Positions 9,276 through 20,456 of a DNA stretch of 64,000 nt are shown here, piece after piece. The position numbers and the translations under genes were made by a program. The stretch comes from Rhizoclosmatium globosum (taxonomy: Eukaryota; Chytridiomycota; Chytridiomycetes; Chytridiales; Chytriomycetaceae): assembly GCA_002104985.1 (NCBI GenBank), contig MCGO01000009.1:186001-250000 (forward strand), read 5' to 3'. The notes beneath the pieces are model-generated. The model worked only from the letters and a program-made list of their open reading frames with translations, had not been told where the DNA came from and made no database searches. The first letter of the stretch is position 1. Each line of letters opens with the position of its first letter.

Positions 9276-12200
9276 ATGGGCAATGTCACGGTCTCGGAAG
9301 GTGGTTTGTGCATCACACAGACCTCCCATCACATGGATCTTGTCAAGACAACCAGTGGTATCGACCTTCCGCTTCCTAACAAAGAGATCCTTTTGTTTGG
9401 ATTCCAAGTGATTGATACTGGAAGAGGAGAAGCGATCAGTTTTGGACTCTGTCCAGCCAACTATTCTTCCAATGATCATTTGGGATGGCGTCAAGGCTCA
9501 GTTGGATATCATAGTGATGATGGTAAAGTGTTTTACAACAGCAATTCTTTCGATGTTGGGTATGTGTGGAAGCGCGGTGACGAAATCAAAGCGATCGTGA
9601 CGGTAACGTTCTGTTGTTAATACGTAATGAACTTGGTAACTAATGTGGATGCTGCAGGCAAAATCCATCTCCTTCTATCATGATGGCGATCTCATTCAGA
9701 CTATTTCAATGGCTCCCGGATACTACTATTTTGCGATTTCATTTGAAAGCTACAACGCGAGGATTCTACTCAATCGGAACAATTCTCGGAAAATTGCCTT
9801 GCCGTCCCCAACTCAAAGCGTGGCAGACAAACAAATTACCGGGTTCCTGAAAATCGCAGCGTATATTTGCTCCGATTGCTTCACAATAGATTTTCCATGG
9901 TGCGTGACGCATAAAATGCACTTGGCAACCAAACGTCTGTCGAAATGGTATTGTCCAGGCCCAAATTGCCGAGGCTGCAACAACCGAGAGGATTGTGTAT
10001 ACTGGTTTGTTCATGATCGTCTCACATGCTCATCTAATTTAGCTTAGTGATGGGGAGCTATATGACATGGTTTTTAAGCTTTCTTGGCAAACTGTTGAGA
10101 GAGCACATAAAACCGTGAGCGCCGAAACGATTAATCCAACTCCCTGTATCTTATTGAGTTTGTATCCTTCTTTGAAGATATTGGAACCCCTTTTTAATCT
10201 TTATTACAGTTTGTTCCACTTGTTCAGTCGTAGATTTTCGCTTTAGATCAGATGTTGTTGGAGGTTACCGTAAAAGTCTGATTCATGATGGTCCATGCCA
10301 AGGAGAGCCAAAAGAAATATTTTGCGCCTTTCCGAAGATTGAAATTAAGGATTTGGTATGTTTGTGTGCATTATCGAGAACATCAGGCTCATCATCGATT
10401 ACAAGGTTAACAACTTCGCCAGAACATTGTCAAACACGCGTAATCTTCCAGCTTCCAACTTGGCCTCCAACTCAACTTCTGATTTGGCGGAGATGTTGAT
10501 TCGCTTGTTGGCTGCATCAGAAAAACCAGCGATTGGTAGTCTGTCAAAAACGGCACCATCTCTTTCCAATACCAGTCCATCAAAACTGCAACCGTCACAC
10601 TCTAGTCGATCAAAATCATCGCATCAGATAGCTAACTCCATTCAACCAAACGTACACCAGATCCAGACTGTTGCAGACTCGAAAGCCATTCAAATGATAA
10701 TCAGCCAAACGCGCATTACAGTTTTAATTTGTATGACCACCTGGTGTCGCCCATGTAGTGTTTTCCAGCGCCATATAAACGAAATTGTAAGTATGCTGCG
10801 CTTTTTATTTTGAACGCTGACAGATTTTACTTAGTCAAAAAACTATCTAAGTGTGAGATTTCTGGGATGTTATTTAGACAACCAAATTGATCCGTGGTTT
10901 CATCAATGGGACATCAGTTGCTACCCAACTTCCATTGTTTTTCATGGAGGTGCCGAATATGATCGTGTTTCTGGAGGTTATGTTCATCAAATGACGTACA
11001 TACTATCCACATTGACCCAGCCGGCATCTCTCTCAGAAGTAGCCGTGTCAGCACATCGTACACGCCAAACATACTTCTACCGTCCCGGTTCATCAGAAAT
11101 TAATACTGTATCGAACGCCTTCCATTCGAGCAACAAGAACCAGTATCCAAACCTCACCTTCACCATCTTGGAAGTTCAGGGCGTCGAAAATCCTAAGCTG
11201 CTTGATCAGTTTAAGCAATGCCAAGCCAAGCTTGGTTGTCAGCCTGTTGTCTCATACCACGGAACGCGGGAGGAAAACATCAATGGTATTCGCGATAACG
11301 GTTTTTTGACAAGCCACATTGGAAAGACGGATGATGGATTCTTTGGACGCGGATTCTATGTTTCTCCAAATGCTGACTACGCTGTGCCTTACAGCCACGC
11401 CGATAGTCCAGGCCCCATTAAAGCTGGCCAGATTGGCTTCATTTTTGTCTGTCATGTCCTCCTCGGGAAAACGTACCGCGTTTCCGACCAGGACAACGGC
11501 CGAAAAATCGAACGCGGATATGACAGTCACGAGTCTCCTCGAAAATGCGAATTCGTCGTATTTCGTCAAGACCAAATTCGACCTGTCTACGTGATCAAGT
11601 TCAAGGCAGAGCCGAGCATTCGTGCACAAGGCATTTTGAAGCAACATGAGGAAGGAGAAAATTGGGAACCTACACAGCTTGAAAAAATCAAACAACTTGA
11701 GTCGGATTGCAGTAAGTTGGTTGACGGTGCAAACTGGAAACGCAAGTTTGAAACCCTCTCGTTCACATTAACATTTGATTCCCGCAACAATATTATGCCA
11801 GGTGAATGGGCGACGATGATTCACAAGTTGGAGAAGGTGATTGAAGAGGCTGATGCGATTCAGTCAAACGACAAAATGGTTAAAGATGCTCGAAAGGCCT
11901 TAATCAAACGCGTTCAAGGTTTTCAGAGTCATATGGATACCCTGCAACAGAAACTCATAGTTGATGATAATATGGACAACGTTCCAGAAGCTGATGATTA
12001 CGATGAGTCTGAAGAAGTTGTGTCCGGCAACAACTCCGAAGCTGAATCAACTTTCATTAATGATGAAGACTCGCTGAGTTTTAACTCGGAAATTTCTGAT
12101 TCAGATTATGAATCAAACTCCGCCAAACAGTATTCTCCAACTTCTGAAAGTATTCAAATGCATCCACTTCAACTGGAGTATGAATCGATTATTGGCAATT

Positions 12201-12469
12201 CAGATGGAGCGTCAGCAATCAAGGCGCTCTCTCGACGACTCATTTTTAACTCAGACGGGAAGTTGGCGTTGGATGTTGCAGCAAATTCTGACTGGCTTAA
12301 GATACAAAGGTCGCTTAATAATTTGTCACCAAAAGTCGACAGTCTACCGCGTGACGTAAGAAAAAACCTGAGTACTCTAATCACTGGAAACCTGGAATTG
12401 ATGGACAAGCAATTTGATGAAATCAAGGGAGAAAAGTTGCGGCAAGATCTTCACGCGAAACTACTGTGA
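9276..12469 (+). CDS. SPRY / Cys-rich / thioredoxin / PARP-type ADP-ribosyltransferase multidomain protein
   Basis: Six exons with in-phase introns at 9603-9657, 9997-10042, 10146-10209, 10356-10405 and 10787-10834 encode about 976 residues. A SPRY domain comes first (GSVGYHSDDGKVFYNS, GYVWKRGDEI). A Cys/His-rich region follows (CSDC, CVTHKMH, CPGPNCRGC, then CSTC), probably zinc binding. Next is a Ser-rich linker and a thioredoxin domain with WCRPC at ~418-422 and cis-Pro CYPTSIVFHGG. Then a PARP catalytic domain: SYHGTREENINGI (His ~574), GRGFYVSPNADYA (Tyr ~607), KCEFVVFRQDQI (Glu ~671), a full H-Y-E set compatible with ADP-ribose transfer. The tail is acidic and helical. Domains are clear; I know no described protein with this order. 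Targets and trigger are unknown. Confidence 0.83.
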
Positions 12470-12760
12470 ATCTATCTCATATTATCACTAATCGAATGAA
12501 CTATTATCCTTAGTTTACCTCAACGCTGTTTTATCATTTTTGAGGGGCGCAAAGGTCTTGACGCGAAACTGTTGTGAATGCGGCAGTTCGTGCTCATCAA
12601 ATCAGCTGGTATCATTAGTCGGTCGTTTTATCCTTTTTGAATAAGTGGTGCCAAGATCTTGAAGAGAAACCGTTGCGAATTGGATTGTTCTCTTTTCGAA
12701 CAAGCTATTATCATAAGTTGAACTAAAGGTGGTTTTTAACATTTTTTGAGTTTGACAAGT
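12443..12760. repeat. Tandem repeat of the PARP gene 3' end and flank
   Basis: Three diverged units begin near 12443, 12550 and 12652 (period about 102-107 bp). Each opens with CAAGATCTT-like sequence followed by a GCGAAACT..TGTGAAT block and closes with TTATC.TTTTT. The first unit covers the last codons and stop of the PARP gene; the others are noncoding copies. The rest of the gap up to 12880 is AT-rich and shows nothing else. Confidence 0.6.
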
Positions 12761-12880
12761 CTTTGTCCTCTTCTCCGTTATAAATACTTACTATAAGTAG
12801 ACTAGTACTTCCACGAGTTTACTCAAACCTCCACCCAATTTCTATCCACAAAAACCATCTCATCACCCCCACCCCAACAC

Positions 12881-13713
12881 ATGAGCATCGCAACACTTCA
12901 GATTGAAGATGACTCCGCACCGCCTCCTTCGACGCAATCTCATTCTCGAGTGACAACGCTGGCCAACTCGTTCCTGTCGAAAAGCGGTACTTTGAACGGC
13001 GGCTTCATGGATCTCGAGACCGAAATGGAGCTCGATGAAACCGCCGAAGTCATCGATCTTTCTGCGCCATCGCCATCGCCTCTTTCGCCACAGCTTCCGT
13101 TCCGTCTTTCAATGGCAAAACAGAGTCACCTGAAACACCCGCCACCACCTTCAACACCAACTCAAACACAACATCCAAATCCAATCGACAAAGCAACATC
13201 ATTCTCAGCTACAATCAGACACTCGCCGCTCTCGTCAGAAGCTCAACTGAAACAAACAGCTCAATCCCTCATTACTGTTCTGAAGACTCTGCCTCTTGAT
13301 CCGTGGGACTACGCTGACCTCGTTACTGATATCGACACTGCAATTCACTTGCACAGAAAGAAGGACCCGTACTGGGCCCGAGATGTTCTTCAAATCGGCG
13401 TGTCCCTTTCAACGGCCGCTGTTCTTTCTCTCAACAAGTCCGCACGGATGCGGAAACGGGCGTTTGTGGGAGAAGGGTTGGAGGATGGGGAGGGAGAGGT
13501 TGTGGGGTGGAGACCCAGCAGCGGATACGAGATACACTTGACTTTTTCAGAGTGATTGTGAGAGTGGGCGAGGAGAGTTGTTATCGGGCACGGAAATTGA
13601 TCAAGTGTTTGAATGGGGGCTGGTATGCGCAAGGAGTTGGGATGGAAGCGCTTGCGGAACGTGTTTGTGTCGAGGATCGGTGGTGGAAGAAGGGGTTTAA
13701 AGGAAAGAAGTGA
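12881..13713 (+). CDS. Hypothetical protein with Pro/Ser-rich N-terminus
   Basis: ATG at 12881 opens a frame with an acidic, Pro/Ser-rich N-terminal half and a helical core with LDPWDYADLVTDIDTAI and DPYWARDVLQIGVSL. After a one-base slip in the G run at 13504-13507 the same protein appears to continue as RIRDTLDFFRVIVRVGEE...CLNGGWYAQGVG, ending WWKKGFKGKK. I do not recognise a family. The well-structured, Trp-rich continuation supports one gene rather than two. Confidence 0.55.
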
Positions 13714-13828
13714 AATATGCGACGAGCGTGTGCGATATATAAGGAAGTTATGTTCATTTGAATGGATGAGGAAGTAGAGAATAGATGTACTTTGTGTTTG
13801 TATTTATTGATTCTTTACACAAAAGAGG

Positions 13829-15343
13829 ATGGCTAAGAAGGGGAAAGAACTGAATCCAGCAGATGTGAGTACCTTCAGATGGAGCACATGAATACATCCA
13901 CTAAACAAAGTGAAATCAGGCGCATCGAAAGAAGCTGCGGAAACAAGAGCTAAAGAAGGTAACGTCCCAGTCTCACGCTTTCTCTGCAAACTAACAACTA
14001 AAGCAGAACAAAGACACAAAACAAAAGAAGGAACAACTTCAGGCAGCTCACAGAGAAGCTCTTCGTCTGGTGGAGGAACTTCAGCTGCTCAATCGACAAG
14101 GTTTCTTGCATCCAACTCTACTTCAACTACGCATCTAACTGGCCTGCTTTCTCAGAGAAGGAAACTCCCCTTGATAAGGCTAATAAGACAAAGAAGGATA
14201 AGATTGAAAAGAGGCTCGAGGAAATCAATGAAGCGAGAAGAGTGAGTTGCATTTAGTTTGTGTATGCGTGGGCTGACACTTCCATTCAGAGCTCTGGTCT
14301 CCCAGCTGTATCAATCTTTACCGTCGCGAAACCAAAGACGAAAGTAGACGACGAAGAGAGCAAATGGTATCATCCAACGTTCAACCCACATGGCCCAAAG
14401 AAACCAAAAGGATACAAAGCACCTGGAAACACGGATGACGAAAGCGATGACTCGGACGACTCAGATTCAGATTCAGATGATTCAGATGAAGAAGAAACCG
14501 ATTCTCAAAATGTTCCCTTTGATTTCAGCAACTTACCTATTCCTGAAGGCGAAGCTCCCATGGATGCTCAATTCTATCACAATCTGGAGTTACCCGAGAT
14601 TCGACTAGATCAGCCAAAGAAAGTTGCCCCACCTGTCACTGCTCCTCAACCTACAGTTCCAATCGCGTATCCATTCCAACCACCACCATTCCCATTTCCT
14701 CCAGGCATGCCACCACCTCACATGATGCCACCGCCTGGTGTATTCCCCCTGGATTCTTCCCCCACCTCAACACATGGTACCCCCACCGTTTATGCCAACA
14801 GCCCCAACACCCGTCAGATACCAACCAGGCGGCGTCCCCTTCCCTCCCCCCCACCAAAATTACCCACCACATCATCATTCAGCACCTCACTTCAACGTAC
14901 AACGAGACGTGTCAAGTCAATACCGACAACAACCACCTGCACCAAACAAAATCGAAACCCCACCAGCCTCTTCAACAAGTCTCCCAGCGAAACCTACTGT
15001 TCCCGTGCAAAGCGGCCCGATCGTCATCAGTGCGGAACCGAAAATGCGGGACCTCAAAAAAGAGCTGACGCAGTTCGTGCCGCCCTCGTTGCTCAAGAAA
15101 CGTGGTGGTGCGGCTGCGAAGGGTGGCGCTATGGGTGGTGTGGGTACAGGAGCTGTGAGAAGTGGAACTGGGTTTGGGAAATTTGTGGTGGATGCTGCTC
15201 CTGATGTTGGTGGTGGTGGTGGTGGTGCTGACAGTGAAATGGAGAAAGGGGCTTGGATACCGCCGAATTCAATAGTGGGGAAATCAGGGTTATCGGGTGG
15301 CGATGAAGAGTATGAAGTGTTTATGAAGGATATTGGGCAATAA
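13829..15343 (+). CDS. WBP11-like pre-mRNA splicing factor
   Basis: The Wbp11 N-terminal signature KKGKELNPADAHRKKLRKQE is assembled across an in-phase intron (13865-13919). Further introns lie at 13959-14006, 14101-14155 and 14242-14290. After a coiled, Lys/Glu-rich segment (KTKKDKIEKRLEEINEARR) come an acidic Asp/Ser stretch, long Pro-rich runs (the WW-domain ligands of this family) and the conserved C-terminal ISAEPKMRDLKKELTQFVP. WBP11 is a nuclear spliceosome-associated protein that binds WW domains of splicing factors such as PQBP1. The Pro-rich part slips frame near 14740-14770, where two C5 tracts each seem to lack one C; restoring them keeps the Pro/Phe pattern. Confidence 0.82.
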
Positions 15344-15487
15344 AACCTTGGATTCACATCGATCGATCATCCTTGAATGAGATGAAGGATTATGGCAGAA
15401 AGGATAGCATGCGGTAATTGCGCCATTGAATGGAGGGTTTTTCAGAAGGAATCCAAGTTTGAATCTGATCTAACCAGAAAAGTTGGT

Positions 15488-18272
15488 ATGAACATGACAC
15501 CATCTGACCATGGAGACGACTCTGGCGACGATTCCATCACCCATTATCTAGAAACCACACCTCTATTACATCGCTCAAACAGCAGCGGGACGGAAGCCAC
15601 ACTAAACAGCGTAAACTTGAACCCGCAAAGTGCCCTCTTCCAACGCTACGACCTTGGAAACGGATTCAACGTCTACGGACAACCCGTAATCGATCTCGAA
15701 GACGAAAGCTCTGATCCATCGTTGCTTGACAGATGGACTGGTTTCACACTCTCGTATGTGTTCCAACAATTTGTTTCATTTTCAGTGTGGCTGATTCCCC
15801 TTCCTGATTAGGTATGCGGATTTCACGTCAATTGACTGGGTGCGGGATTACATCAAAGAGCGCGCACGGATACGAGGACTGAGACAGTTGATTGGATGGC
15901 GAGGACCATTGCGAATCGCTGGGACGCTTTGCTTGGGTATGGCATAACCGCACGTGCTTGTGTAACCTCACACTTATCTAACCAAAAACAAATTTTATAA
16001 TTCGTACAGATGGATACTGTTGTTTATTATTGGCGTTACTGTCGGTGTTGTTGCGTCTGTTATTGATGTTAGTGAATCGATGCTGTTGACGTGGCGAGAT
16101 GGGTATTGCTCAGATTCTGTTTGGCAAACTCGAGACGCATGCTGCGCGACTGATTATATACCTTCGCAAACAAATCTGGTACGACATGATTCGCTCGATA
16201 ACACGTTATGGCATTGGACATCACTTCAAAAACCTAGTATAACAAGGATTGTCCGCGTGGGTTTCATGGTCGAAACTGTTTGGATCTTGGCCTGATTTAA
16301 TCATTTACGTTGGATCAGCCGTGTTTCTGGCATACTGTGCAGTTTCGATTACACTGTGCACCAAAACAACTCGAACTGCTCCAGACACGGGAAAACTACT
16401 GTGAAATACTTGGCAGCTGGAGGCGGAATCTCTGAAGTGAAAACCATCCTTGGTGGATTCGTGTTGCATGGGTTTTTGGGGATTAAGACCATGTTGCTCA
16501 AGGCGCCGGCGTTGGTAAGGAAAAAGTTTGTGGATCACCTTCTCAACTTATTTTCCGATATTAGGTGTTTTGCGTTGCGTCAGGGCTTACAATCGGTCAA
16601 CAGGGTCCACTTGTTCATATCTCGTGTTGTATCGGTAACGCTTATGCAAGGCTCTTTCCAAAGTATGCACTCAATGAAGGCAAGAAACGTGAAATATTAT
16701 CAGCAGCAACAGCCGCAGGTGTGAGTGTTGCGTTTGCTGCACCTATTGGCGGCGTTTTGTTCTCGCTTGAAGAAGTGTCCTACTATTTCCCTTTGAAGAC
16801 TATGTGGCGAAGCTTCTTTTGTACAATGACTGCAGTTATGACGCTGAAATTGCTGAATCCGTACGGGAGTGGAAAGCTAGTCAAGTTCCAGGTTCAATAT
16901 ACCCACGACTGGAAAGACTTTGAGTTGATTCCGTTTGCTCTTCTTGGGCTGATTGGGGTATACCTAATTGTTCTCCTCTTCTTCTCTTCCGCATTTCTAA
17001 CTGTGAACGCAGGGAACATATGGTGCCCTCTTTATTCGATTTACCAACTTTTTAGCTGCAATCAGGAAACACAAATACTTTCCTTTCTCGCCATTCGTCG
17101 AAGTTCTTGTCCTCGCATTTATCACAGCTGTTGTTAACCAACGAACATCATTGTTGCGATTGAGTTTGAATGAAATCAAAGAAGTTTGTTTTCAGAATGT
17201 GTTCCTGGTGCCGAGGATACTTATGGTCTGTGTAACATGAGAATCTTCAAAGTGTTCTATCTGTTCTCTATCCTTTACTTGCCGTTAAAACTCTGTTGGT
17301 TCTTTTCTCCAATGGATTGAGGGTTCCTGGTGGTATTGTGGGGTCATCCATGCTAGTTGGAGCCTGTGTGGGACGAACGATGGGAGTTATGATCTTGCAG
17401 TTTCAGCAGTAAGTCTACTATTAGCATTCTACATGGCCATCTTGCATGTAAGACAACCTAACCAAACACCTTCCACTTCCCAGAGCGCACCCAGACCACT
17501 TCCTCAGCAACCACTGCGTCTCTCGAAACGCCTGTGTGACGCCCGGGATTTACGCGCTCGTTGGCGGAGCAGCGGCGCTTTGTGGCGTGTCTCGAATGAC
17601 TGTGTCGCTCGTTGTTGTGATGCTCGAACTGACCGGCGCCCTCAAACTCGTTCTTCCCTGATGCTCGCAATCACTGTCTCAAAATGGACGGCCGACTCAA
17701 TCACTATCGAGTCGTCTTACGATGCTACAATCACCCGCGGTGGTTACCCGTATTTGGACCATAAACGCGACTTGTTTCCACCGGCATCCCAGTCGATTCA
17801 GTATGCCGGCGATGCTGCCGAACACGAACCCATTGCTTCGTTCCAGGTTCAGGTGGAATACACGTGGCATGAAATGCAGGAGAAGCTGGACGCCTTGTCA
17901 ACAATGGCGGATGGGGGTTTTGCCGTCTTGAATGGAACCACTCTGTTAGGATACATCTCGTATGCGGATGTGAAACACTGTGTCGATCCAAATGGGATTT
18001 GCTTGGATCTATCTACGAGGAGGTACTACTTCAAGGATGTCTCTGTTGCTTCAAAGTCGTGTCTGCATTCATTTGGTGGGACTGATTTGTCTCCTTGGAT
18101 GGATGCTGCGCCTCTGACAGTTTCTAGTCGAGCTAGTTTAGATCTCGTTCTCCAACTCTTTATGAAGATGGGTTGTAAGCTTGTATGCGTGGTGGATGGT
18201 GCTGGAGGGGCAGGAAAGTTTGTCGGCGTTATCACGAAAAAGCGCATCATTGCACTCATGAAAGACGCGTAG
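15488..18272 (+). CDS. CLC-family chloride channel/exchanger with CBS pair (Gef1 / CLC-3 type)
   Basis: Intracellular-type CLC. After an acidic N-terminus comes [21 protein letters not shown] (across the intron at 15754-15811). Selectivity and pore motifs follow: [75 protein letters not shown] and [14 protein letters not shown]. The C-terminus has two CBS-like repeats ([32 protein letters not shown]). The glutamate normally found in G-[KR]-E-G-P is Gln here, while the inner EE pair is kept. Frame slips at an A run (16392-16395), a C run (17656-17658) and near 15940-16010 interrupt the reading. An upstream ATG at 15392 is possible but adds an atypical leader. Confidence 0.87.
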
Positions 18273-18406
18273 CGATTTGTTGTTTTAGAAGTACATAATT
18301 TTGTTCATAATCTGATCAATACAGTTTGATAATACCCAACTTGTTTATGTCATAGTCATCTCGAAAAATCCAAATACGCCAACCAGAATAACAACAAACG
18401 CAAGAA

Positions 18407-19348
18407 CTAAAGCAAGAACTTCGTGAAGCTGAATTCCAGCCGAAGATCCCGCCTCAATAGATTATTCGAAACATCTACGTTCAGACCACGTAAGCGAGTC
18501 AACTCAACAGGAATCTCGCCAATTAAATGATTATTGTTCAAGCGAAGAACAGATAGCCGCAATAACGAGCCCAATTCACTTGGAATCGTTCCTGACAAAG
18601 AGTTGCGACTCATATCCAGAATAACGAGTTGAGAGAGCTGACCAATTGAGTGAGGAATATTTCCTTCCAATCTATTCCCATCTAGTACCAGCTGCTGAAG
18701 CGATTTTAATTGGCCAAGCGCAGCAGGAAGGCGCCCTTCCAGTTTGTTGCCGCTTAGCACCAGTCTATAAAGCCCTCCAAGTTTCGCCAACGACACAGGT
18801 ATAGGTCCTCCAAGCAAATTATTACTTAAAACTAAAACCTCCAAATGCGCCAGCGAACCAAGCTCCGAAGGAATGACGCCTGACAACTCATTGTTGGACA
18901 GGTCCAAGCTCGGAGCGATTCAAGTCTCCAAGTTCAGGCGGAATGGAACCCACACGATTACAAGCCGACATTGTAAGTCGATTCAAATGCGTCAAGGACG
19001 ATAGAGCCACTGGTATCGTCCTCGGTGGTGGCGATAACAAATATCTTCAAGTTCCCCATGCCAAATGATTGTATCCAAAGACGCCAAGTACTTTCGAGCA
19101 TACGCTGCCTGTAATTGAGGGTTGCCGTTCAAAAAGAGGACCTCGTTTTCCGTGAGCTTAAACGATCTGGTGACGTGTGGTTTACTAGGACCAACGTGGA
19201 GTGTCAGAGCATCGGCGGCCCATTCCATTGAATGCAGAACAGTATTGAATCGAGAACATACAATTGATAGTTGTAGAGCCTCTCGAGGGCGGATGTATGC
19301 CAGGATAGCGACAAGGAGCTCAAACGGAAGTTCAATCAGTGAAGACAT
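18407..19348 (-). CDS. F-box plus plant-type leucine-rich-repeat protein (copy A)
   Basis: Starts with an F-box-like segment (ELPFELLVAILAYIRPREAL, then VCSRFN). About seven LRRs of the plant type follow, with the repeated pattern IP-x-ELG-x-L-x-x-L-x-x-L-x-L-x-x-N-x-L-x-G. The first repeats (IPVALSSLTHLNRLTM, GSIPPELGDLN) are in another frame, and further slips occur near 18905-18920 and 19010-19050, so the span is broken as read. By analogy with F-box/LRR proteins it would recruit substrates to an SCF ubiquitin ligase (inference). It lies 52 bp from the similar gene 19401-20416 on the same strand. Confidence 0.65.
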
Positions 19349-19400
19349 TTATCAGACATTTATAGTTTAACTCCAATCTAATCCCATAAATCAAGCTCGC

Positions 19401-20416
19401 TCATATCCTGCTCCAGCGCGTTTCACCCCCTCTCCCTGGCAAATGCAAACTGAGATTGCCGTCCACATACACTTCCTCCAGGTTCGATAAGCTTGGTAAA
19501 AACGACATGTCTCCCTCCAACGCGTTATGCTGAAGATGCAAGAAACGCAACTCGTACAAGAACTCAAACTCTTCCGGAATCACGCCTGTCAGCATATTGT
19601 TCTTGAGACTCAACCGCCGCAATGATGACAGGTTTCCCAACTCTGGCGGTATACTTCCCGTCAATTTGTTTCCATACAACTCGAGTAACTTGAGATTACC
19701 CAAGTCCCCCAACTCACGAGGAATAGTTCCATGCAACTTGTTATTATGCAACGACAGATTTTCCAAGTTCACAAGTCCGCTCAATGAACGCGGAATCTCC
19801 CCTGTCAACTGATTGTTCCCAAGGTCCAAACTCCGCAATGAGGAAAGGATGCGAAACTCTCAGGTATCGACCCCTCAAACAAATTGTGATTCAATTGAAG
19901 CGTCCTCAAATTCGGGAGGTGTCCCAACTCGACGGGTATATTTGAGGAAAAGTAGTTTTCGGAGAGGCTGAGGATCTCGAGTTGTTGGAGGTTCCCTACG
20001 GATTGGGGGATAGGTCCTGCGAGCTGGTTTCGCCTGAGGATCAGTTGCAGTAGACCAGTTAGTTGGCCGATTTCTGGGGGAATATATCCAGAGAGACGGT
20101 TTCCGTGCAAGTAGAGAAGTTGAAGGTTGGGTAACGCCGCAATTGAGGCTGGGATCCTCCCTGTCAGGTTCGAGTGGCACCAATCAATCATGGTTTCATC
20201 TTTGATATAAGGCAATCGTGGAAAGGCGACTTGATAGGAAGGTGGCAGGTGGAACCAAAGTCTGTAGTTTGGGTACGGGTTATGCTGCAGATTGAGTTTC
20301 GCGAAATGGTGGGAGACCAGGGATGTATTGAATGTGCTCGATAAACGTCTAAATGACATGACTTTGGAAGGGTCGAGCCAGGAGAGGATAAGAAGGATGA
20401 GTTCAGTGGGTATCAT
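19401..20416 (-). CDS. F-box plus plant-type leucine-rich-repeat protein (copy B)
   Basis: Begins MIPTELILLILSWLDPSKV, then FRRLSSTFNTSL, an F-box-like start. A run of about ten LRRs with the signature L-x-G-x-IP-x-x-I/L-G-x-L-x-x-L follows, for example NLTGRIPASIAALPNLQLL and KLTGSIPPELGNLSSLRRL, to the stop at 19401. One frame slip at the GG at 19847-19848 (CC on the coding strand) separates two open halves; one extra C rejoins them exactly within a repeat, giving SLRSLDLGNNQL. It shares architecture with copy A and is probably a tandem duplicate. Confidence 0.75.
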
Positions 20417-20456
20417 CGTTTTGGGCTTTCTCTAAGCACAGGTTAACTATTTATTA

